DNA of 64,000 bases from Syngnathus acus (GCF_901709675.1 NC_051089.1:12265976-12329975), one strand, 5' to 3'; positions 1 through 38,211 are shown, counted from the stretch's first letter. The notes: a model not told the origin generated them from the letters alone. Numbers and translations: made by a program.

Positions 1-282
1 ATACGCAAAATCAACAACGTACTGCAAACTCTTTATTTAGGAAATTACAAAGTGCTTCCAAACGAATGACTTGAAGCCCAAAGGGGAGCGAATTTCCTCG
101 TCTTCTTGGACAGACACTAGCCATAGCACCAGCCCAGGAGCCGCGTAGTTGTCGGCTCCCCTTTCACGTGCCTGCTCTGCTCACAACACAACAAGCCGCG
201 CACTGCTCCCGGAAAGAGGAAGCAAGCAACAATGAACTGGATTTCAAAATAAAGTCGCGGCTAATGTCCGAGGTCAAAAACG

Positions 283-382
283 GGCGATATAGATCGATGT
301 TTACGTTTAGCATCGATGCCAACAAATCGTAGAGCATTATATCGATTAATCGATGTGTATCGATGAATCGTTACACCCCTAC
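283..382 (-). mobile_element. Terminal part of a hAT-like DNA transposon (CGAT-rich end)
   Basis: Read on the minus strand the end is TAGGGGTGTAACGATTCATC, like the CAGGGGTGTAACG termini of fish hAT elements, followed by dense CGAT palindromes (ATCGATTAATCGAT, GCATCGATGC). The other end is not in the window or lies within 1-282, so no target duplication can be tested. Confidence 0.5.
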
Positions 383-561
383 TATGGATGCAAACAAATG
401 ACAGAGGATAGGTTCAAAGTTGAAGAATTTTTGAATTCGAAAAATAATGCGTGGGTTCACTGTCTATAAATAAATGCCTCTCGGAGCGCTTCTATTGACT
501 CTCATTAGTTTTCCAATGTATGGTGCACGTACAAGTAGCCGTCTGTCTGTTCCCTTGAGTG

Positions 562-790
562 CAGTGCTTCTCAAATAGTGGGGCAAGCCCCCCTTGTGTG
601 ACCCCAGGGAACATGTTAATCAGGATACAAAGTTATGCACACGTCTACGTATTACAATCCTATAGACAAATTATGTCCTATTTTTAGTTACTGAGGAGAA
701 TTGGGGTGGGGCGTGAAAAATGTACTTCTTCATGGGCGCCATGATTGTAATCATAAGAATAGAACCTCTGCAAAATGTTTGAGAAGCAGT
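562..790. mobile_element. Short hAT-like non-autonomous element
   Basis: Left end CAGTGCTTCTCAAATAGTGG; right end reads TACTGCTTCTCAAACATTTT in reverse complement, so the two share TGCTTCTCAAA. No clean 8-bp duplication. Lies in the cdkl5 intron between the last exon here and the next one off the window. Confidence 0.45.
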
Positions 791-861
791 AGTGTAATTG
801 TACCTAACCAAGTGTCTTGTGTTAATAGGCAGAATGTCACTGTATAGTGTTTGAATTTTAC

Positions 862-10937
<10,076 letters not shown>

Positions 10938-11742
10938 CACATCACCGTTTAGCGGAGCTCCTCCAGCAGGTGAAACGAGACCCTTGGCGATTCAGCGGTG
11001 ACAGTCTTGCTGCGAGATGGAGTTAGAGGCAAATGTGGAGTCCAAGAGAAATGTGGTGAGCTTCTGACCACACCCCATCTTTCTAAGTCCTATTCGTCTT
11101 CACGTCCCCCTCTGCCTCAAGCTGCTGCTCTGATGCTTGTGAATGTCATTTTTTTTTTTTAATTTACGACTCCTGTTTTCTCCAGGTTATTTTTCTCTCA
11201 GTCTTTTTGGAGCCTCCAAATAGCTGTGCCTAAAAGACAAAAGCAAACATTCAAAAAGGTAAGAACGCAGTATTTCGATGAAGGAACTAAGCATTGTGGA
11301 CTGTTATGGAGTGCTGATTGATGTCAATCATGTGGTGGGTGTACTTGACCTTTTCAATGTTTCTCATATAGGAGTAGTGATTATCCAACAGTCAGATGAG
11401 GCGAGTAATGACTTTGTTTACTGTACTTATGTGGGCATTTCAGGTATCTGTGAAGCTTTACTTGAGATTTATATCGCTCATAATTGATCACTTTTGCTCC
11501 CTAATGTGTACAGATAACCAGAGGCGCAGATGGCACTGCAAATGGGGGGCACGTCCTCTGCATATTTATTAGGACCTGTGCCAGTCAAGACGTGACCTGT
11601 GACCCCTGTGCAATTTGAGGCACGCATGCGCAGTAGGTCGGTCATCTTGGAACACTAACTATGGCGACTAAACTAGGCCAAAAAACGTTCACACACGCAA
11701 AATGAGAAGGAGGTGCTTGCGCAGTAGTAATGTTTCGATAGC

Positions 11743-12110
11743 TGTCAGGAATGAGTTGAGCCAGGGCGACCAAATGCAGTTTGAACCAGGATTTAGTTGG
11801 AAGGGCGGTAGGTGGGGAACCGAAGACACAGACGGGATAGAGACTCACGTCCAGCAAACAGACAGACAGACCGACAGAAGTCCTCTTGGACAAGGTTAAA
11901 ATTCTGACCGTGAGCCTCCAGACGACAGGAACAGGAACACTGGGCACGGACAGGGACGGAACACAACAGTAGACACCAACAAGGAGGAACACACGGGCAG
12001 GGTTTAAATACATCAGGTAACAAGAGGGAGGAGGTGACAGACATGACGATAACGAAGGGGTGTGGCTGAGGGAAGTTGACAGCCGAGCGTGCTCTCTCAC
12101 GGGCGTGACA
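11743..12110 (-). mobile_element. Solo-LTR-like element
   Basis: 368 bp starting TGTCAGG and ending GTGACA (TG...CA), with near-matching 5-bp flanks ATAGC (11738-11742) and ATGGC (12111-12115). On the minus strand it has GTATTTAAACCC, a TATA-like box. No internal gag/pol sequence is present. Confidence 0.5.
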
Positions 12111-12760
12111 ATGGCACCAATCCTGAGCCATTACGAGCTAGTTGTTGGTTTGAAATAATAATAAAAAAATGTTTTATGTGATTTTTTTTCTTCTCATTAC
12201 GTGCATGATGTTAATTAATAAAAGATGAACAGTGGGGTTTTTTTGTGCGGGGAAGGTTTTTTTTATAGTCTGCCAAGTTATGAGAAAAGTAAAGTGCATG
12301 TAATTTACAGTTTAAAAAAAACATGTTTACTTTTGTACATTTAAAGTACAGGTACATGAGTTGTATCAATATTTCAAATTTTATGAGTCTTTTTTTGACA
12401 TCTTCTTCTACTCAAGTACAAAATGCAAGTACTGACAGCACACAGCCATCCTGTTTGAAGAGAGCAAGGCAAAGTCTGATACACACTGTTGCAAGCTAAA
12501 CAGAAACAAATCTGATTGTAAATATAACACAGATTGTTGCGAAATAAGGAATGAAGTCCCCTCTGGTTGGCTAACATGTTTTTTCTCAGGCTGTAAATGG
12601 GCTTTGATTGGTTGTCACCACTAAGCAAATGGACTTGGTAAAACAACTTGGTTGAAGTTGTTTTGCTCTGTTAGTGTTGGCTCCAGCCTGAGGCTGAGCT
12701 GCCTCAGAGTACTAAAGTGTCATTGGTAAAAGAATTACTTGGATACTGTTTGGTGTAAGA

Positions 12761-12989
12761 CGCCGATGGTGTAGGGGTCCACTCGCTTGAATTGTGTGCA
12801 GGCAGCGTGGGATCAATTTCTGCTCAGTGGCAGTGTTCATGTGGGTGTGTTTAGTTGTCAGTCTCTATATGTGCCCTGAAACTGGCTGCCGACCAGTTCA
12901 GGGTGGAGTCTGCCTGACATTAGCAGGGAAAGGCTCCAGCAAACCAAAACAGGATAAACAGTGGAGTTGAGAATGGATGGATGGATGGA
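12761..12989 (+). mobile_element. tRNA-derived SINE
   Basis: The head resembles a tRNA: box-A-like GGTGTAGGGGTCCACTCGC, then box-B-like GGGATCAATTTCT. The body has TGTGCCCTGAAACTGGCTGC and ACCAGTTCAGGG, and the tail is GAATGGATGGATGGATGG. Same broad family as the element at 32526-32887 but a different head. Confidence 0.7.
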
Positions 12990-14436
12990 GTGATTAATGA
13001 TTCCAATGCAGTCTCTACCTCAGGTTCTATTTAAAAGCATAGATTTTTTTTTCCAAATGCCAATTCTCAAAGTTCCCAGTTCAAGGTCCTACTTTGTGTA
13101 ATTCCTTACATTAAAAATATAGTATTGATACAATCTGCAGTAGATGGTTGTTAACTAGGACATGTAAATGTGGAGAAATGCAGCATTTCCTTGAGGACAT
13201 CTATAAATCATGGGTGACTTAAGCATGACCTCGACCCACTGAATCTTCCCTGTCCTTTTCCATCTCATCAGGCTGAGGCACAAGCGGTGGCAAATAGGAC
13301 ATTTGAATTATTTACTGGACCTAATTTCTACAACAGGGATTTTTGAGTGATCGTCTTTAAGAGTCAGAACAAGAGCAAAGGAATGTGTTATAAAGTGTGT
13401 TTTAATAAGTTGAAATGTGTTAAAAGGGTGTGGGAGTAGAGGGACAAAAAATGTCTGTAAATTTGACACAACACAGAGAAAAATATTGTTAACAAGCCTG
13501 CTAAATTTAAATGTGAAAAAAATTGCTAAGAATAAAAAGTAAGGCTCCAAAATCAAGTGTCTCTGTTATGTGGGAACCCACACAACAACAACATGGAGCG
13601 AGGCGCCTACGTCTTGGACGACCTTTCCGTGGTCAAGCAAGCAGTGTTTAGACTGGTGGGGCCACATAGATCACATTATTGTAAAGATATTTTTTCAAGT
13701 TGACTTCGCCATTGCTACTGCCGGAGCTGCATGCTTAGTTTTGTGCTAGAAAGATTACTAAAGGATGCTAAACGAACATGGGCGCCGTTTGCACGGCTGT
13801 AGTAGTCTGCAGCTCTTTTCTTCATCAAGGGTGCTCGAAACATTCACTCATTCACCCAGCAGCTGTACCGAGCTGCCCCTCAGCATCTTGCTCAAAGGCA
13901 CTTGGGTGCATGGAGAGCATCAAGTGAATTATCCATACATAGTATTGCAAGACCGTACAGCAGATTTTCTGAGCCACAGATACCATATTCCATCATTACA
14001 ATACCTAAAGTGGAATATTTTTGTTTCGCCACTTTTGTCTGATATTTTCTTTCTAATAGAGGCTTTATAGTCCACATCTTTTTCATCAAAATAAAAAAAA
14101 GTCATTTTACTTTTGTTTGTTTCCATAGTCTGCACTATTTTAATGAAAGGACTTTATACTTCTACCTTTACCAGTCTTTTTTCGTACACGGGTATCTATT
14201 CTACTTTCATGAGCAGTGTTTTTGTTGACTTTTTATGACTGTTTATGTTACATTGCGATTTTGTTTCATGTTATGTCATGTTTTCCCTTGTTGATGTCTT
14301 GTCTAATCACACAGTATTTAAGTACAGACAAATGTGCAAAAAACAACTCCTGTACAGTACCTAAATTAAGCATGGTACAGTAAACATTTTGCATTAATTT
14401 ATTAATTTATTAAGTTATTAATTCATTTATTTAGGT

Positions 14437-14438
14437 AT

Positions 14439-14469
<31 letters not shown>
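14437..14469 (+). repeat. (TTTA)n microsatellite
   Basis: About eight TTTA units within a longer AT-rich run. Confidence 0.9.
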
Positions 14470-15426
14470 CATTGCGTTGCCATTAATGGAGGTTGAAAAA
14501 AGTCGATAAAGTAAAACAACCCAATTTTAGAATAATTGGACCAAGCCGTTAACTTTGATTATTTTGATACAACTTGTGTGTTGTTCATGAAGTACCCCAA
14601 AATTGACCCAAGTTAGTGGGTTGGTCCAATTTTTAACCCTGCCCTATTTAGGGTGAAGGACAGTACAGATGTTTTCAAATCAAGGGTGTCAAAGCAAGAA
14701 GTCGTCAGAAAAATTAACACCCGAGCATAACATAGATAGACCTTCAAAAATGTACGAGGAGCCTAAAGTAACTAACTACTACTTATTACTTTCCACCGAT
14801 GACTGTGTAGCTGACACTTGTTCATTATCTCCCAAAACACACTTTTAATGATGATATGGCTCATGTGCCTGTGGGCGTCTTCCTATGCGGTGCACTCTCC
14901 ACTCAGCTTCATCCTTCCAGGAGAAGCGATTGAGGCCATCGAAGGATATGCTACTGCCACTGAGGACTGATTATAGAGCCCATTAAGCAAACCTATCCAA
15001 AAAAACCGAGCAGCTCTATAGGTGGAGAAACATATCCCCCTGACCGCCCTGATCACATTTTCTGTGCATCTGACATGCCCAGAAATGAAGAATGACTTTG
15101 ATAGTGTTAGTGTAGATGTAAAACAAACATGCTTCCAGTGGTTAGATAATAAATGTGATGAAGTGAGGATGCACGGGATGTTGCACTGAGATTGCTACAC
15201 CGTTTAACTGCGTTGCGGAGCGCGCCACCATTCCAGCACTGTGCACGCTTCCCCTCAGCCTCCACAGCAACCGGTGCATACATTAGATGCCGAGCATGTT
15301 CACGACCATGTTGCGCCAACAAGACGCACGAATAAGCAATTTCAATGCCTTCTAAAAGCCATCATTATGACGCGTTGAGGAGCTTTTTGGGGGGGACGAA
15401 TTTATTTCATTAATTTACGTGTTTAC

Positions 15427-15860
15427 CTTACAGATGTGAGGTGGGGATGCTCAAGCAGGCGTCATGCACATAGGAGAGGATGAGATGGGAAAATGAAGAG
15501 CAATGTGTCTGAGAGAGAGTGAGGAGTCAGAGGGGAGGAAAAAAAAAAGCCCAATCAGGCCTATGCGTCGTGACATGATGAAAAATCACTCACTCAATCC
15601 CTGGACGGAGGTGAGAGCGAATCCTCGGTCAACAAAGCGCCGACGACGGGGCGTAAGTTGCATGTGATACTTGCTCCCAGGCTCCGCGTTCACTGCCTGG
15701 GCATCATCAGCTGCTTAGAGCTGCAAGTACGTGAAAAAAAATGTGTCAATCCTATGAGCGACGCCGCCGGAAGCCAATAGAAAGCTCGCTGCGTCGCCTT
15801 CAGCATCCAACATCATGAGCTGGGATGATGACATACAACTTCGGATTGGAATCGATCATT
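15427..15860 (-). promoter_or_regulatory. cdkl5: Candidate cdkl5 promoter / non-coding exon 1
   Basis: Locally CG-rich block 4.5 kb upstream of the first cdkl5 coding exon. On the minus strand it contains an ATTGG (inverted CCAAT) box at about 15774-15778 and, downstream, a good donor TGTAAG|GTAAAC (exon end 15427). Position and orientation fit a 5' UTR exon, but nothing proves transcription. Confidence 0.3.
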
Positions 15861-16199
15861 TTAAGGATTAGTCCGCGAACGCACCACGTTTGGCATCGTA
15901 TGTGAAAATCATGCGGCAGCTTCTCCTCACTCTCCTCCACCTACACTGCACCCCCACCCCCTGCACGAAGGCAGTAAAACCACCGTGCATGTGGTCTTTC
16001 TGGTAAGACCTGTGCAATACGCCCCCATTTCTTTCAAAGGCAAGTGTCCACTGTTTAGTGTGGGAAGTAAGAAACAAACTTCAAATTCGTTCTTACTAAA
16101 CTTCAGACGATATTTTTTGTATATGGTTTTTTTCTCACTCTCAAAGGGGGCAACTATGCTCACATGGGGTACTTAAAATGACAGCTACTGCACTTATGT

Positions 16200-16740
16200 T
16201 ACAAAATAGTAAAATGACAAGTTCTTCAACTCCTTTACTTTGTATTCTTAAAAAGGTACAGCGTTTCAAATGCATTTAAATACAAAAGCAAATGTGGCAA
16301 AAATATACTGATGAAGTCTTTTAGAAAGAACAAACAGAAAAGACTCAAAATGCGAGTACTGAGCGAACTCCTTGATTTCAATAAAAGTTAAAAATAGCAG
16401 ACTATTGAATAAAATATTCAATAGTGCAAAAACAGAGGGGCAAAGGTCTGTAACACTTTACTTTAGTAAAAGCACACATTCAGACACTAAAAAAATAGAC
16501 TTTAGCTCACTTGGGTAAAAAAATTAAAAAGCAGTACAGACTCAGAAATATATTTAATTATAAAGGCAGATGTGGCAAAGTACTCACACTCTATACTTAT
16601 GTATAAGAAAAGATACTTGTGTAAAAAAAGAATGATCAAAGTAGAAGTACTGAGATGCTTATGTAAAAAAGCTGAGGTGGCAAAAGTACTCACACCCTGT
16701 GCTTAAGTACAAATGCATTTGTAAGAAATAGAAATGAGGA
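16200..16740. repeat. Degenerate repeat with GTGGCAAAAGTACTCACAC core
   Basis: Cores near 16295, 16570 and 16676 each read (G/A)TGTGGCAAA followed by ...TACTCACAC and TACTTAAGTA-like sequence, the last two about 110 bp apart. A related run occurs near 12300-12440. Copies are diverged; this may be a dispersed element rather than a true tandem array. Confidence 0.45.
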
Positions 16741-17344
16741 TTCAACTCCTGGATCAATAAAGGCTGGTGACACCTTGGGATTCAAAGATGGAAATATGTT
16801 TGAGTCAGTGTGAGACCAGAGTTCACTAAGCAAACCTTTCTCCATTTTGGACAATCATGGCCATCTTCTCCATGACATTCTGGAGTAGCATAGAAACTCT
16901 TTCACAAACAGACAATGCTTCAGATCGTTTTTTTTAAATACTATTCAGCATTCATATACATTAAACAAAATTCCCCACTGGGTGTGAGGAAGATACTCTT
17001 AGACGGAGAAACAACATTTACCTTTTCAAAAGTGCAATCAACATTATTCAGTGGAAAAAATAAATGTGTGCATACATACAGTGGATATTGTCAGGTTGGA
17101 TAGCTGCTTATAACTCATTATATAGTCACTTTTATTACATTACTCATACTACAAACTCAAAGTCCAAGGACGTTGGGACGTTGTATACTATAAAACAATT
17201 ATTTGTAATTCCATTTCAACAAAAGTGGCAAGGACATAAATCAACATTGAATGCCTGTTGACCTTTGTTCCCTTTGCACAAGAGCATTAAAAACCGGTAT
17301 CATTGCATAAAAGACATTGCCACATTTTTAACTTGAATGCACAG

Positions 17345-17530
17345 TTTTCAGACCCCCGCATATTCATGATATGGCACTCATGGTTTCACCTATTTGGGGA
17401 TGTTTGTTTTAATATTTTAAAATAATTTTGGGGGCAATCCCCGTTTTTATGTGTTATAAAAATAATCCGTTTTAACACGGTATTATTACGCTGATTTTCC
17501 ACCGTTTCTAATTCACTGTACAGTACGACC
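17345..17530. mobile_element. Possible DNA-element remnant
   Basis: CAGACCCCCGCATATTCATG near the left and ATTCACTGTACAG at the right resemble the termini of the element at 47852-48412. No target duplication seen. Confidence 0.25.
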
Positions 17531-17699
17531 AAAGGACCGATGATGTCACCCATCCACTGAGATAGATGCAGCAGGTAACATTCACCGTCGTGCAGTCAAT
17601 AACCCGGAAGCTACAGTCATACCTTCTTGTTTTCGTTTTCACGCCACATGTAGGTTATTATTAAAAGTTATCGCATAATCAAATTTACATTTGCAGCGG

Positions 17700-17960
17700 G
17701 GAAATGCCTGATTTCTTCCCGCGGTTTCTCGCTCTCTCGTGTGTGTGCGTGCGTGCGTGCGCGTGCGTGCCGGCGACGACGGACATGCGCGGAGCTGCAA
17801 CGAACATGGCGGCCGCCTGCATCTGACAGAAAGTGAGGGCTCCACCATCAAAATAAGCGCTTTCGACGCTCGGTACGTCTTCTTTCTCAATTCTCCTCCC
17901 CTGCGCCGACTCCCGAGTTGTTATTTGACGCATCTTTGGCCGTCGTTTGAGCCAGAATTG
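17700..17960 (+). promoter_or_regulatory. scml2: CpG-rich candidate scml2 promoter and non-coding exon 1
   Basis: CG-dense block in an AT-rich surround, about 2.6 kb upstream of the first scml2 coding exon. It contains AACATGGCGGCCGC (17803-17816), which resembles a YY1 site of the kind found just downstream of many TSSs, and two possible donors, CAGAAA|GTGAGG (exon end about 17832) and GCTCG|GTACGT (exon end 17872). Transcription from here is inferred, not shown. The same block could also serve the divergent cdkl5 gene. Confidence 0.5.
17785..17826 (+). other. Short upstream ORF in candidate scml2 exon 1
   Basis: Two in-frame ATGs (17785 and 17806) run to one TGA at 17824-17826, giving MRGAATNMAAACI. 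If the CpG-rich exon is transcribed this uORF would lie in the scml2 leader. Translation is not shown. Confidence 0.3.
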
Positions 17961-18259
17961 CGCCGTTTAGCAGCCAGGAGCATATGTGCTGGCAGTGTGT
18001 TTTTCCTCCACTGTACTGCATGTTGCTTGGATGAAGGCGACTTCTTATTATTGTTTCACTTCTATGTTGAAGTGCTTCGCTTTACTCTTGTGTTCGCTGC
18101 ACCCCCACACGCTGTTTAGTAAACAAGTGCGACTGGATTTTAATGCTCTGTGGTGTTTAATAATGCAATATTAGCAACCGTTAGCCTTGAGAATAATGTG
18201 CAGAGTCCCGCCCACCAAATCGGGAAGAATGGAAATGCGTCATACACCGTTTACTCATC

Positions 18260-18260
<1 letters not shown>

Positions 18261-18323
<63 letters not shown>

Positions 18324-18325
18324 TC
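18261..18325 (+). repeat. (CTTT)n microsatellite
   Basis: About 16 uninterrupted CTTT units in the first scml2 intron. Confidence 0.97.
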
Positions 18326-20507
18326 AAAAACAAATATAATGTAATCAAAACAAAAACAGGATTAAAACTCGTGTTCCACTCAAGGAAATTCTTAGTTTTC
18401 CAAGCACCATGACCAAATAAATGTTTATAAACAAATATTTTTTGAAAACTGAATGAATTGTGCCTAAAATTACCTTCATTCTAATTAATATGACAATAAA
18501 CATTTATTTTTTTATTTTTAACTCTCCTTTAAATCATGCATAAATAAATGGTAAAAAAAAAAACACAACATATGTTGGTATTTATTACAAGTCTCTATGT
18601 ATTTCCAAATATGCTGAAGGAATGAACACACTCAATGTCAAATGATCAATGTCAAACAATGTAATCTGATAGCCTTAAAGGGTTTAAAATAATTGCGCCT
18701 CTAAAACAGTCCTCCTATGACAATTCATAACATAAACACCCCTCATGAACTCATTTTCAAACTGTAAAAACCAACCTGATAATTTTTTAATGCCATAAGC
18801 AGTGTGTCCAGTCAAAATACTGAATTAAACCAATATCAGGTACATATTTAAGACTGCACTTTCACTCATTTATTAATTATCCTCGAGTGCTACCATTTTT
18901 GGGGGGTTAACTGCTTAAAACAAAAATAGTTTCTTTATGCCACCGTTTTACATATGGTGTGGAGTGTCAAGTGTAATTATTTGCACTTCTGGTAAATTAC
19001 ATAAAAAAAGAAGCAAGAGTAGGTCATTCAAGCTGTGAAAAATAATTAAGAACACAAATGATAAAAAGTTCCTAATTCAAACAGTGGGCAGTGCTGGATT
19101 ACACCCAGATGCCATATTCTAAGACGCAAAACCTTCGAACAAAATTAGTCCCCGATTTGATTCAATCGCATTGCACGTGCTAAATGGACCATTTTAATAG
19201 CTACTTCTCTCATTGTTTTTGTAGGTTTGAGTAGCAAATCGTTTTCCAAGGCGCTCATTGTTCTCTCATATTCTGTCATTATTTCAACACTTTCAAAGAG
19301 TCCCTCTTATAACACGCTCCTCATGTTAATAATACTTTAGACAACCCCCGTCAATCAAAAGTTATAACTGGTCATGAAACCACCAATTTTCCCCCGTCAT
19401 CTACTGCGTGTAAAGCATCATAACGCTAATCTCATACCGAGAGCTGCTTGAGTGGAAATGGAGGTTGTAAAAATGAAGTGCTTCCTGGTCTGCTGAGCTC
19501 TTAAGCATGACCCCTTATGAGTGGTGCAGACTCAAGCGTGCAAATACTGAAGCCGTCTGTCGCTGAGCGAGTGGCGGAGCAGGAATGAGGAATCCTTTTC
19601 ATGTAGGCCGGCAGACGTCCCATATCCACACGTCTTAATGGCTTTTTATGGCACCTTGGAATCTTAATGGCTCCTTCCCACTCCATGGCTTTCTCTGGAA
19701 AGACACAAGAGCTTAGCAGGAAGGCGCGGTTGAGCAGAGGTTGCAGCACTGTGGTGACAATTCTGGATTATTTGGGAGTTTTGCTGACTTTTGGATGTCC
19801 ATTTGCCTTGGATGATTTCTTTTTGAATTTTTGCTTCTAACACCTGCAAGCTGGACTATGGTCAACCCTTATCTGAATTATTCTGTAAGATGTTCACTCT
19901 CAAAGTATGTTTCAACAAACGTAATGAATCTTAAAAGCAATGGCATGATTCACAAGTCATTTTTAAATGTTTTTGGAAAACAAGACGAAAACAATGTATT
20001 CAGCAATCCAAAAATGTCTCGTTGCGTCTTGCTGGTTAGTATATGAACTTGATCATTAAGATTCTACTCACAAGGACAAGCAAAAAAATAAGAAATGAGT
20101 TTCTACCTTTTTTTTCCTCCATTGTGGGTTTGCTGCTCTTGATTTACTTTGATAGGCTCTATGAAGGTGGCGCACAATCCAGAATTATACCCAAATTATT
20201 CAAATACCAATTTTTTTTCATTCATCAATACAGAAATTCATTATTTAGGTTTCAAGTTCCTATGTTTAAAATGTGTTTTTCGGCTTGTAGACTAATCTAA
20301 ACAATTAGAAATGGGTGGACAAAAATACTTAATGTTTTTTAAATACTTTACAGTAACCACTCCAAGTGAGCAAGTTATTGTTTTATTGTGCATACACTGC
20401 TTTTTCCTGTGCTATGTGCGTGTAAATGACTGGAGTATGTGGTTTGTGCTTTCAGTTAAGAGCCTGTTTGACTTCCTCTGCTGCTGCGGGATAACATCTT
20501 GGTCGTC

Positions 20508-35835
<15,328 letters not shown>

Positions 35836-36076
35836 AAGGACCGTTGTGGTCTTCCTCACTAGCAAACACAAACTCAAGTATGTGTTGTTGTACAGGGACG
35901 CAGCACTGACGGAAACTACCATATCGCCCGGTTTTGTGCTGTTTTAAGTTTTGTACGTACTCTATGTACATTTGGGAAGTTTTAGCAAGCCTGCAGGCTA
36001 TTGTCCATCATCAGCTTACACAATCTGGATTTGCTTTCTCAGACTTTCAAAATGTTTAGGACAAAAACAAAAGGGC

Positions 36077-36491
36077 CAGGGCTGTCCAAACTATAGCTGG
36101 TGCCATCTGCCGTCCATTTTATGAGGCCTGCAGCAGGTACTAAACACAATAAAAAGGGTGGAGGGGCAACAAGAAAAATGGGTGGTTGAGACAAATCACT
36201 ACCATCACTACAGGATTTAAAAAATGCTAGTCGGTAAGACCAGTTCAACCTGAGTACAATGTAGCAAGAAGTTAGAAAATTGGATGAAGCATTTTAGAGA
36301 AATTGATCTGTTTAGGGAAATTGGCCTTCTTAGGGACCACTATGCATCACTTACCCTAAAAAGCTTGACTGAAATTGCGCAAATTCAACAATTTTCACGT
36401 GAAAAGCAGTGTCGACAGTAGAATGAGTCTTGAACTAATCGGCGTTTTTTTTGTCCTGCAATGATCAGAGGAAAAGGTTTGGACAGCCCTG
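36077..36491. mobile_element. hAT-like MITE in scml2 3' UTR
   Basis: 415 bp with perfect 15-bp terminal inverted repeats CAGGGCTGTCCAAAC. No clear 8-bp duplication in the flanks (AAAAGGGC versus CACCGTTT), so the insertion is old or the ends are rearranged. Confidence 0.7.
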
Positions 36492-37258
36492 CACCGTTTT
36501 AAAATTTGGGACTTTGTATTTGGGACCGACAAAAAGAGATTTAGTTAGAATAAGTGAATCTTCTGAAAATTAACTTCTCGATCCATGACTGGTTTCAGAG
36601 GAGGACCTTCGCTCATGACCTCAGCATTGTTTGTTCTCATATGATCTATTTTTTTATTTTACCAAGCATTTACATTATAGCAGTACAGCGGTAAATTTTT
36701 TTTTCCGATCTTTAGCCTACGTGTAATTAGTATCCAATATCCGTGCAGAGTTTTTGTATTCGTCTTTTTTTGCCTTAGTATGTACAACAGGCCATTATTT
36801 AAGCACACGACCTCAGACAAACACTGTAGCTTTTGCGTTTTCGATTTTTTTTTTTACACTGACAGCAAACACACCGCCGTGATGTCTGCTTACCAATGCA
36901 ATAACATTGTCGACTGATCGCTCCTTAGAATTTAATAAGTCATAAAACAAAGGTACTGGAGTACTGACCAACATTGCAAAATATTGAACCCAACATTTTT
37001 TGTCGAAGCTCTTGCCCTCATCCTGTATTTGCCGGGAAAAAAAAGCGTTGTCTCTGTTCCATGAGCTCAACGGGTTTATCTTGGCTTTGACCTTCATTGT
37101 ATTATCTTTTAACAGTTGCACACACTTAGACGTGATGACTGGAACCTTGCAAGTGTTGACGTTAAAATAACGGCAAGGTGTTCTACTGCTATTGCTGTAC
37201 AAAACGTGTTCCCAAGACAGAAGGAGCTTTGTTCAGTTTCTTACTCATTTTATTGTGT

Positions 37259-37264
37259 AATAAA
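37259..37264 (+). terminator. Candidate poly(A) signal for scml2
   Basis: AATAAA about 1.4 kb downstream of the stop codon. Confidence 0.35.
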
Positions 37265-38205
37265 GTGTATCAAGCCTTTGAATATTCTCATTCAACCAAG
37301 TTATTGGATTCTCGGGACATTGAATTGATTGCAACTGGACTGTTGTGTTCGTGTCGAGATGTTCATTCTCTCATCCGAGCAGGCTTCATCCATTCATGCA
37401 CGTAGGCTGGAAGAGTACTTATTGTACAGCTCTTGTTGAAAATGGCAGATTTTGAAATTGGTTCACACAATTTACATACATTATTACATAATTTACATAC
37501 ATAATTTAATTAATACTTCATCTTTGGCATATTTGTAATGTTTGGAGTAATTCTAGTGTTTTTTTTTTTTTGGCTGACACCCAAACGATGGTCGTTGGTA
37601 GGCAGAGTCCTCACTGGGTGTATCTCGCCTTTTCACTCCTTTGATTTTACATATTTGGTTTTTCACTAACACTCAGACGAGAGCTGTCTTTTTGTTGTCT
37701 TATTTTTTTTTTTTTAGAAACTGACAAAGCCCGCTCGGAAGAGAGGCGAAATATTCAACGGCACCAGAACAGTCCAGTTGCGATCGATCCACCGCTCCGA
37801 GAAAAGTCCATCGAGCGTAAGCAGAAAACGAGAGTATTACTCCTAGTGTAAGACTAGTTATTATTTTGCTGTTGGCGGTTTTGTTTTTTTGAAGCGTCAG
37901 AAAGCCTTTCAAGCCAAATCAATGTTTGCTGTAGCCCTGTTTGCGCTCCATAGTGGTCACCGGTTCATACTTGAAACCATCTGGCTTTCACATGAAACTC
38001 AGGTTCTAGTAAGTTCTTAGAGAATGTTTTACAGTAGCATTTGTGTTCATATGACATCATAGAGGAGCTACAGTATAACCAACTTCAGTATGTGTATTTG
38101 AAATGCCTTGCCATTGAATGCCCTGCAGCATCTTGTGTGTGTATATAGAAACTTTTTACCCTCCGCTCAAAAAATGTTTATGTATGTTTGATATGCATTC
38201 ACACA

Positions 38206-38211
38206 ATTAAA
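38206..38211 (+). terminator. Candidate distal poly(A) signal for scml2
   Basis: ATTAAA about 2.4 kb downstream of the stop, followed by a T/G-containing stretch. Alternative to the 37259 site. Confidence 0.3.

Larger units (their letters stand above)
10938..17699. other. cdkl5 5' intron(s) and divergent cdkl5/scml2 interval
   Basis: No coding exon recognised. Holds a solo-LTR-like element (11743-12110), a SINE (12761-12989), (TTTA)n at 14437-14469, a GC-richer block near 15430-15860 and a degenerate repeat at 16200-16740. The non-coding cdkl5 exon 1 must lie here or near 17.7 kb. Confidence 0.6.

Noticed and set aside
1-861. Next cdkl5 exon (end of kinase domain)
   Set aside because: No minus-strand sequence encoding an LKLDP..RYL-type segment was seen; the interval holds repeats only.
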